From Megamerina dolium (lineage: Eukaryota > Arthropoda > Insecta > Diptera > Megamerinidae), in NCBI GenBank assembly GCA_963854835.1, contig OY978525.1, positions 24,513,253 through 24,577,252 on the forward strand: a stretch of 64,000 nt of DNA, given 5' to 3'. The notes below the pieces were generated by a model. That model saw only the letters and a program-made list of their open reading frames with translations. It had not been told where the DNA came from and did not search any database. How positions within the stretch are numbered: position 1 is the first letter of the stretch; every line of letters starts with the position of its first letter. The translations under genes were made by a program, and so were the position numbers. Shown here one piece after another: positions 28,101 to 39,800 of the stretch.

Positions 28101-31100
28101 TTTTGTAGATTTTACAACATTTTGCTTGACTGACTACCTCTTCGATTACCAGTACCATACGTTAGCACTAGTTTGTGGTTAGATGTTAAGGAAATTAAAT
28201 AGTGTATTGTATGAATGGTGGGTGCCGTAGCTTTGTGGTAATAAGTAATAACACTTAAAACGAGTGAAAACCGAATTAAGCCACAAATATCATTATATAC
28301 ATCATGGCAACATATTATGTTTTATTTTAGTAAAGATAGGTATTCAAATGGGTGCCGTAGCTCAGTGGTTAGTGTGTTCGCCTTCTGCCATGAAAAAGCT
28401 TTTTAAAGAACTCTGTGACAAAGCTCAGAAAAAGTGATGTCACAAGTGTTCTGCCGTTCGGGACCGGCTAAAATAAGTAGGTCCCTTCTAATATTGTCCA
28501 AAATTTATGACGCACAACAGTAATGGAAGAGAAGCTCGGTCAATGAGCCCTTTGGGGTTTTAAGTGCCACATATTTATTTTTTATTTTTTTTTTTAAGGT
28601 ATTCAAATGCTATTAAATTTAAAAAATACAAATTTACATTACATTTATTATACAGATAATAGCACAGCCCCATAAAAATCTGGGATCTCCGACGGACGAG
28701 AGTAGTCACTTTCATGGATTTTGGGTGCCTGAACCGAATCAATGTCCGATTTTCGCTATCACTTTCAAAAACATGCAAAGATACTCCCAAAAAAAAATTA
28801 TGTTGCAGGTTTTTTGATGGAAGGAAACCGCCTGAGTGTAATGACGGACATCCGACCAGTCATCCTAAATCCCTAGAATGTGACTACTCTGATCAGACAA
28901 ACAAATTTTTCTAGGGGACTGCGTAAGTTCTTATACTAGCTACTCATTCAATTGATTCTAAGGCTATCGACAGCCTTAAATTTTCTAAATTTAACTAACT
29001 GACTGAGTAATTTCTGATTAGTTTACTTTTGTTCAAAAACTTGAAAGCGCTCTACTGCTAAATTCAGAAATTATTCCTAAGCTATTCATAATTGCTGCCA
29101 CAAATATTATTTTTAACTTTCTTTCTAATGAAAGAAAGAAAGAGACAGGCAGAGAGAAAATAAAGAGAGAGTGAAATATAGAGAGGGAGAGAGCAAGTCA
29201 TCATCAGCATCATCAATAAAGCAAAATCGTACTATCTTTCTCTATCACACAAAATGATTTTTAGATATTTTCGTTAAATTTTGAATTTTCATTGAAGATG
29301 TGCTGAAAATTGAATTTCCTCCTTTAGAAAAATATACGTTTTAAAAACTCATATAACGAAAACGAAAACGTCTCTAATTTATAATTAAATTTTGATCATA
29401 TCAAAATTTGTAAAAGGATATATGTCAATCGCCACATTATTTCGCTCATTGGGCTGTTATTTCTCTTTCTGTTTACAGTTTCAAAATTAATAAAGAAATG
29501 TCACTTTTATGGCATACACTAGATGTTCTTTTTTTTTTTGTGTTCTTAATGAACTATCTCACTTTTTCCACTTAATGATATTAATTATTTTGTAATCTAA
29601 AAATCTATAGCAACATTTTCGCTTCTTAATATAATAGCCTAGACAGACGGCAGCCTAATTCCGGATTACCGGAATTAATTCGAATTAACTCGGGCATTAA
29701 CTGCAGCTAATCCGCATTAATTCTATGAGTTAATTCTCAAAATTAAAGAGGATTAGGGCAATTTGGACACACTGCTGTGTCTATTGTGAATTTTTCTCGA
29801 TCCATTTTACAAAATATTAGGTGTGTTCGCTAACAAACAACTTTCAACAATTGTTAACAGTTTTCAACATGAAAAGCGTTGGCGAACAAATAAATCCAGC
29901 TGTCAGTTACGAACGGTGAATGTCAATTTACAAGTTTCTGATAGTTTTCAGTTCACGTACTTCTTGTAGATTTTCTCATATCGAGAGTGACAGATGACAG
30001 AAATTGATAGTGATAGTAATGTAAGTGAGCAGATCTAATAAAACAGCAATCAGCCGTTTAGTTAATCCGCAACACTGCCGTCTGTCAGGTTAATATTTTA
30101 TTCGGATTAAGTGCGCCGGTAATCCGGAATTAGGCTGCCGTTTGTCTAGGCTATAATAGCAATACAGACGACATTGTTGTACAAATCATTTGACGTACGA
30201 AATAACAAATGGTGTGTAAACACCTTTTAGTGTGAAAATTCATATTTTAACGAGAATAGTACAAAAATTGTAAAATATATTTGTATACATAGAACTATTT
30301 ATATATAATTATACCGATAGGAAATTTAATTTTTACCGATGAGTTAAATAAACATATTCTTTAGCGTGTTTTATAGTTAGAGTCAAAATTAAGATCCACC
30401 TTATATTTATTATTAACTTGCAAAAATTTGTTAGAAAGCCGATACTAAATATAAGATGCTCTTAATTTTGACTACAGCAATGGGAAATTCATTTTATAAG
30501 CAACTACTTAAAAAATAATACAATAAAAGAAATTTAATCAAAATAACTCCAAAACATCTCATATGGCAACAGAAATCCCAAGAAAGCTGGAAACGTGAAT
30601 CAATCATTATTATCACAGCATGACAATCAAAGATCATACAATCTAAATGATGACAATACTGTTGAACAACATGAACAGAAGCAAAAGTTTCATCAAAAGT
30701 CGAAGGCACATGACGATGAGAATAATACGATGGAAAAGGACGTGTTTGATTTTCGTATTACTGGTGAAAAACTCGAAACGTATAATACTAAAAAACAAGC
30801 TCCACAACAACGAGATCGAAAAAAGACTGGAAAGCAAGCAACAAAATCACAAAATTCATTACCAACGGAGACGAAAGATGAAATCGAATTTAAAGAATTG
30901 AAAGAATTAAATGACAAATTGAAAGCCGATCGATTATTGAGAAAATATATTGATGATAATAATATAATTTCGATGAGACAGACAGGTATCTTCACTTCTT
31001 CAATTTTCTTCTTTCAAATGTTTAGTTTTTCAATTAGTAGAATTTTGTATTAATTCTTTTCAATGTAGTTAGTATTGAGAATGCAGTTTTTATATAAGTA

Positions 31101-34100
31101 TTTTGGTTTTTTTTTTTCCTCGTTCTATTCGATATTCTATTTTTCATTGTAGGTAGTAAAAATATTGGTAACGAAATATAAAATTAAGAGATGATAAAAG
31201 TTAATTTCGATTAACATTAAAAATAATTAGTTTCTGTAGCTGTAGCTTTGTTTAGAATCGAATCTTAATTCAATAAATTTTTTACATTTTAAATTATTCT
31301 CTAAAACGTACGTAATGTAGCGTACAAGCGTAGCTGTATTGAACCTTTACCTTAGCAGGCACTTGCATATATTTGGCAAACGTTGTCCTAAATTGAGACA
31401 GAAAACGTAACAGAAATGCGTCGCGTTATTCACGATAAAGCATCTATTTACTTTTTATAGTTTTTTCTTAAATAATAAACCTTATTTCAATTACATGTTC
31501 ATTTAGTTGTTCACACGTTGATTCTACTTTCGCTCATTGCTCGCTTTCAGTGTATTTAAATTTTAATTTTCTAATCAGATTCATATCTAAAGAATGTGAG
31601 TATTTTTGAAATAAATCATGTACGACATAATTTCTAGGCCATAGAATTGATGTATTTTTTATGTTCATATGTGTGTTGCAATCAACCATTTATGCCATTA
31701 ACGTTGATATTATTATATACTACGAGTATATGTATGCATATGACAATCAAATCATATCTACCTTTGCAAATCTACATTTGATAGTAAATGGATGAAGTTT
31801 AATGCTTATGCTAATGCCCATTACAACCTGTGGATCTTGTGGTACATGCTTATATGGTCATTAGCATGCTTCTGTTCATCGCTAGTTGGCACCAGTTGGA
31901 AATTCCAAGCGCTACCACGTTCTCCAGTACTTGGTCCTTCCACCAGAGGCTGGGTCTTCCTCTTCTGCGTCGTCTTCCAGAGAGTTCCGAATAATTCTCG
32001 GAACCGTCGTTCTTGGAATTTTCACTGCACAATACTCGTTAAACAATGTCATGCAACAGAGTCTAATTAGCTTCACAGGAATAGATTGTTCACACAGTAC
32101 GGTTCAATCACAACAACTAAAACCACTTTAATGATGTTTTAAATTATAAAATTTCATAAAATTATATTTCTTATTTCTGCCATTTCTAAGTTCTTTTATT
32201 TTAACTTAAATCTATGGTTCGAAAACCACAATTAATGAAATTTTAATGACATTTCCAATTATTTATCGCCGTTTCCACTCATTCACTAAGAAGCAGAGAA
32301 CAAATTATGGCATGTTGCGTATTCTTTAGCATTTAGAATAAACATTTTTATCACTTAATAAAATTTATGTACTAACAATCACTTCATAGGACTTTGAGCT
32401 TTAAATCTGGCGAAGGAAGAACTTAACACTTAAATGGAAAAGTACAGCGAGTTGAATGAAAAAATAGTATTATGCAATAGTATTATGAAATTTTGATGTT
32501 TTTTCTTCAATTTGCAACGATAAAATGTTGACATTGTTGAGTAATTTTTCTTACATTTTCAAAAATTTTGAAAATAGTCGTCTTTTATTCGACAACTCAC
32601 TATCTTTGAGCCCAAAAAAACCACATAGATGCAAAGCTTCCTAAACGTTCTTTCGTATGCTCTTTTGAAACCGTTTTTTCGTCTGAAAGGCACGATTTTC
32701 GGTTCTGTAGGAACTGTTTGGGAACCGTTTCATTCAAGGATCCGATTCTTCGATTCTAGTTCTCGGTTCTTCGCATCACTACTGTACAGAAGAAAAAATT
32801 CAAGTAATTGGCAGTACTGCACTTATCGAGCGTGCTAAGATGTTAAGTGCATAGTTATACTCGCTAATATTAGCACCTTTGCTGTTGTTTTACCACATAT
32901 TTTTCGGCGCTAGCTAAGGACGAGTGTCGAATAAAGCACAGCTAGTATGTTTCATTGAAACCCTTGAATTTTCACAACAACAAACAAATTGGTTTGCTTT
33001 TAGACATTAGCAGCATCGGAAGAACATGTTTAATTATTATGCAGATAGTATGGAAGAGTTAATTTCAAAAGGGAAATTAAATCAGTGTTAGTGGGTGCTG
33101 TAGCTCAGTGGGTGTGCATTTTGATACGTAGATCGTGGGTACCCACCCCCATATCGAAAAGATGTTTCTTCCGAACGGTGCTCACCTGTCGACCAATCCT
33201 ACAGGCAGTAACACTTTGCCACGAAAGGTTTCTTAAAAAAGCTCTGTGACAAAGATTAGAAATTAGAGATGTCACAAGGGTTCTGCCGTTCGGAACCGGT
33301 TAATATAATACTGTCCAAATTTAACACGCACAACGGTATTGAAAGAGAAGCTCGATGGTATCACAAAAGGCCATTCTGGCCTAAGTGTGTCATCTCCGAG
33401 GGCGTTAACTCGAAAGGCATAGTTAAAGGCCATCATACAATAACATAAATCATAATATTCAAGTAGTGTTCCATAAATATTTCCAACTTTCCCATTCCGA
33501 TTTTAGATTCGTAAATATTTATTAAATAGAGTTGACACTTCAAAGTGTCCCAGGAAATTTAAATTTCTATTTAAGGTAAAACTATACCTTTTTAGTCGCG
33601 TACAAGCTTAAGTATCTGTCATTTCAAACGTCAGTTGTATTTTTGCCAATTTTTACTCCATTTTGCGAGATGACAACTTGCCATGAGCTTTAGAGTAGCC
33701 AACGTAATCAAAAAAAAATGTGACAATAATTTCGTTACCACTATATTGCCCATTCAAATGTACACGAAAGGTAATTTTAAATGCTGTTTTGACTCAATTA
33801 GACCCCAAAAAAGAAGATTGCCCAAATGCCGGTGTCGTCGACAACAATGAATTGTCAAACAATGCAAGAACAACGAAATCATCCAAAAATATACATAGTT
33901 TCACATCGTTATCGAATACAGCAATCGCAGCATACCAGCGAGATGATGAAACAATGACAATCGATGACGATGAATTGTGCTATTCTGCAACTTTAAACAA
34001 GTCGAGTTCATCCACTACCGTTCTATTGGCAAAACGAAAATTGAAAACGACTAAACAAAATTCGAACATAAATTTGAGAACAGCAAATGTTGAACTTGCT

Positions 34101-36809
34101 AGCAACAAAAAATCTGCAATGGCGGATTTAACTTCAGCAGTGGCGGCAGCAACAGCAGCAGCAGCAAAAACAAAGTTGAAAGCGTCGCATAGTGTCGACG
34201 CGCTGAAAACTTTAATGCGCAGCAACAGCAATAAGAGTCTAAACAGCAGCAACTGTATGGCATTGCCACAAATACAACAACAACAGCAGCTATTGCAGCA
34301 GCGACGGCGAACCATTTTTGAAATGCCACACACCAGTGCAGCAAACATGACACCAACAACAACACCAGCAGTATTACTGCACACAAAATTAGAAGCAAAT
34401 CCAATTAATGCACTCCCCCTATGTCGTCTGAAACGACAAAGGAAAAAGTTGCGCACACAACAACAACAACAAACAGAACAGCCACAATCGACGCATGCCA
34501 CCGACGCCACATTTACATTTACTACAGCGGCAAATACACCATTGAAAGCGATGAGATCAGCAACATCATTTCTTAGTATTGATGGCGGTGATATGACTGA
34601 AAACCATTTATGGCTGCCATCATCAAGTTTGACAGATGTCACCAATAAAAGTGACAGCGCAGATCATACAGTTTCTCAGAATGTTGTTGAAAAATATAAT
34701 AATGATCAGAATGATGCTGCTGATGATGATGATTCTAACGAAAAGAAAGAGATTAAAATTATTAAAGCACCACCAGCTCATTTGGAATCTTCTAAATTGA
34801 CATTGGCATTAGAACCACCGAAAATCACTCGAAATAAATCATTCATACTCAGGTTTGTAAAAATCGACTCAGTGAAAATAATAGAAATGTAGAAATATCT
34901 ATGCCTCCAATTTTTACAATTTACACATTATATCTGGTTATTCGTCATCTTGGTCACCCTGGAAGAATCATACAAAGTGATAGGTGTAGGTAAAATGCCT
35001 TTCATTTTTACTGCATCCAATGTGTACCCTAAATATGAACCATGAAGCAATTTTTCCAGTTCAAACTGTTGATAGATAAAGCCGTTCCCCGAATCGAAAA
35101 TTCATCCAAAGCGAAATCGTAGCGAAACTTGTAATGACCTTGTAATGGCATTGGATGCAAAATGTATTATCAATCAGTAAGGGGATACTAAGAGAGGTTA
35201 GGGGGTCGACTTAGGGGTTATTATATTTAGGAAAAAAGCGAAATCCAATAGAACGTTGTGAAAGAAAACAGGCTGATGTTTGACCTCTCCAAAAACATTC
35301 ACTCTGAGGATAAAGGAGTATTTGAGGATTTTTCAGGGTGGAAATAAAGGTTAAGTATGTTTGTAAAATTTTGCGGGAGCAAAAATAAGTGGTGATCAAT
35401 GTTATGTTTGAAACCTTTATATATATCAGATTTTGATGAACCTCAGTCGTCTGCCGACAACGTTCTTTTACAAAAAACATATTTTGTGAAGAAGCCTTCA
35501 AAAAAAGTGAGGTAGAAGTAAGTATGTTTCAGTAAAATGTTGAAAAGGAAAAATGAATAGGGGTCGGCTTTACATATTATGCCTCTAGATGCGATCCTTT
35601 GGGGAATATATGGGTAGTTACCGAGTTTTAGGTGTTTTTATGTTAATTTTAAATGTAGAGCACCCATAAGGAGTATAGATAAAGCTTTAATATGTTAAGG
35701 AAAAATATTACGATGGTCGTAGGCACCTTGTTTTTATAAAAACATCAATTGCTTAGGGAAGCTCGCCTAAAGAGAGGAGGGTGCCAGCCTTAAAATCCTC
35801 CATCTTGAGGTGAGCTCTCAGGAGCTATGAGAATATTTTCAAGTGTTTTATATTAATTTTATAAGAGATAGAGATAGAGGGTAAATATTTTCAGGAAAAA
35901 TATTGTGGAAAAAAACTAACGAGACGATGGAGATATTTTTGACTCCTCTAGGGGTACCTTAACCTTATAAAAATAAGAGTGCTCTCCTAAGGGGTGGATA
36001 TAGAGGTTAAGTATGTTCTGAAAAAAATTTAGGCAGAAGAAATTTATGGGACTAATCAATATTCTTCCTTACTACAGGCGACGCTTAAGCAGCTGTGGGG
36101 TTGGTTGTTAATTTTTCTTCCATTTGTGTGAACTTTGACCTCGAGACGGCACCATTAGGTTCATATTTCTTATGTCAAGGACATATCTCCCCCCTCTGCC
36201 CCCACAACGAAATTACATAAAAAAATGTTTACATTTGTTTTCCAAAACGATGAACGAAGTAATCTTTGAAAATGTATGGTCCAAAATAAATAAGACATTC
36301 AAATGACTTTTGACATTTTTGACGTAACTTTTTCTCACATAAAAAAACCATGTCAAAAAGTTGATACTATTTTTTAAATAGACTTTATTTAGATATTCCA
36401 GAGGTAAGCTCCTATGTATAGTATATTCAAAGATTAAAATTGTTCATTGTTTCAAGGAAAAAATGACGCACGAAACGACAGTATTACCAAAGCCTATCTG
36501 AAGAACATTGAGTGTCCATTCTGTTTTTATTTTTATTCACTCATCTGATGTATTAATTTATATTTTTATATTCATTTACCTGCACTAAATTAGCGGTCTA
36601 CCCGATAAATATGATCCATTCCTATCGGCTAAACGTCAACTGGAAGATCTTTGTTCATCTACAACAGCATCTCCAACACCAGCTGATACATCGAAGCACA
36701 CTACACCTTCAGCTAAAATGAGCACATCCCTTATATTGGGTAGTAGTCCACAAACACCAAATCCACGTATGACAGCATCTGTCATTCATACAAATACTCA
36801 TCAAAATAC

Positions 36810-36841
<32 letters not shown>

Positions 36842-39800
36842 CTAATTCTACCACAAATCGAACAGCAACAAACAATTTTCGTCGAACATCATCATTACGT
36901 GGACCGAGACGATCACCGTTATTGCCATCACGCCCGTTGTTTGCAAAAAATCATCGCCCCACCATACAGCGTGGTCTTTCCGATGAGGGTCCGATATCGA
37001 CAAATTTCCTCAAACCAGAAGAATACGATGAAATGCCTGTAAGATCGATTTGTGTCAATGATTATGCAGCAACAAAGAGTCCTCGCGTTATAAGACGTGA
37101 TACTAGCAATTCGAATCGTAAACATAACCTCAAATTGAATGTGGTGAATACGACGGCATCACACGGAACGACACGTTCACCCCAGCTAACACCTGGAATA
37201 TCAGTGGTGGACGGTGCTGCCACTAAGGCTAATGTTAATAGTAGTAGTAATGGTGGAGGTGATGGTGGTATTGCCAACGCCAGCAATAATAGTGACGCGG
37301 CGAAATATCTATCAAAAACTGATTCATTGGCGGTGTTTCTTAAATACGAAACCGAATTGGAGAAATTAACCAACAATATGCCGACCGTGGAGAATAATGA
37401 TAATACTGTCTTGAAGCCAGCTCCCAAAGAATCCAACATTTCTTCAGTACCAACAGTAACGAATAATTTGTCCGAACCAGAACCGGCGCCATTAAACACT
37501 AATCTACCTAGTCCCATTATTACAAAAGAGTTTAAGGATAAAAGTAATGCTTTGAGTAAACAAAATTCAGCTAAAAGTATTCAATCGGACGCATCGGATA
37601 GTGGTGAATCGACAAAGCGAATTGATGCCAAAGGAATTTGTACAAAATCACCATCAACACCACAAGCGACAAAACCAGCAGCAGTGGCAACTCAAATGAA
37701 ATTGCCAACACCTGGTGATAGCAAACAAAATGCAATTAATTGCAACAATATTGAGAATAATTCCAATTACAGCAACAACAATAATGGTGGCAAACATAAT
37801 CAACCACTACGTCTTGAGCCCATTGCGAAAATCCCAATGACACCGCCGCCGTGGTTATCAACGTACGGCAGCGTCATTTCTAAACCCACCACACCAAAGA
37901 GCATAATGTTGCCAGCTGTTGGGATTGTTGGCAATCACGACAATCAGCTGCCGATTAATCTAAATGCCATTTTCGGTGCGGAATTGCAGAAATCACAAAA
38001 GGCTGCCGATCTTTACAACAATAACAACAACAACAGCAGAGGTCATCAACAACAACACCAACCGCAGCAGAAGAGCAATAATATTGCAGCCTCCACAATT
38101 GGGTCAACGCCTGATGATTATATTGATCCGAAACTAATAAATCAATGTGATAATTTGCCCGTTCAAAGAACAAACACTGCTGGCAGTGCAGGTGGCGCAC
38201 GTGTACGTGCTCTTGACAATGACTCGGAAGATAGCTCGATCGCTGAAATGGTTCATTCATCGTCTGCATCCACATCATCCTCCTCTGCTTCGGAGAGAAA
38301 TGCTTCGCATTTACCAAAGGCAACACCACTGGCACCATTACAATCGACCACACATAACATCACAAATATTACCCCGCTGCAACAACAACAACAACCGCGT
38401 AACTCCGCAGAGGGTCGCAATCTGTTGAAACGTAAAATGCGCTTGGGTCGCAATCAATTTCTGTACGATGCCTCACCCGAAGCCGAATCGTGTTTGGCCG
38501 ATGACGAAGCAGCTGTCAATATGACGGGACGTACTCGTCAACAGCACACTGCACATAATTATCAAACCAATTATCCACATAGTTTGCATTCACCATTACG
38601 TCGACAATTACCAGACGAAATGAGAACGAACGCGACATCACCACCACCACCATTAATACCACCATTACCAATATTTGATGATTTCGATTTTGAGGAATTT
38701 CTCTCGTCCTTCCAGAATGACGATGAGCAATTTCCATTATTCAAAGATTGTCGGGAATTTTTATTGAATCGCACGTCGAATAAACATCGTTCGACGTTAG
38801 CGACGAATTCTAATTCTAACAACAACAACAACAACAACAACACCAACACTAACAACAGTAATAATAATCATATTGGTGAAAATATAAAATCACCTTTATA
38901 TGATCACCAACAACAACAACAACAACGAACAACAACTAGTAATTATTTTCAATTTCCCACAAACAATCTCACCTCCAAAATTACACCACAGTCGCCAACA
39001 TTGGGTAACCCTTGCGCGGCTAGTTTATTAAATCAGCTACCAACAAAATGTTTTTCATCGTCCTCTTCCTTTAGAACAAATAATGAGAACGCTAAAAGTG
39101 ATCATGCGGGTGACAGCGTTGCCGGCAAATGTTGCCCGGCTGCTACCGAAATGCCTCAGAGTGATCACAGCGATCATGATGATCCGCAAAAACGGGAAAT
39201 TTTCATTAGTATCGAAACAACAGAACAACAAAATGAATTGGTCGGACATTCACCGATCTCACCAAATTCATTGCGTCGCCATATAATGGCTGGTGCCTCC
39301 GGTGATACCAACGCACAAGCAATGCTGAACAATGTTGAAGTCGAATTGGATGCTGACGTCAACGATGAGAATAAATTTACGAAATTCACTGACGATGAAC
39401 CATTGGCACCACCCACACCAGCACCTCAATTTCATTTCAAATGTCCGATGCATCAACATGAGCAGCACACCCCATTCGCCCATCACCAGCATCTTCATGG
39501 TCATCAACATCAGCATTTGCCGAATGTGCAACTGAATAATGCAAAAAATCTCATCCAAAAGATGCAAGATGATTTTCGCCAACGTAGTCATGAGTTGGTA
39601 TCACGTAATACAACGATGAAACCCGGTGTGGCATCCATGTTGTATTGCGATGATGAAGTCGATGTTGATGATGACGATGATGTTCGTGTTGGTCGTGGGG
39701 ATGGTGGTGACACCAATTCACCATCATCTCTGCATTCCGATAATGGTGGCGGCGCCATGCATCATGGCACTGATACTATGGCCGATGCTGATTCAGATGA

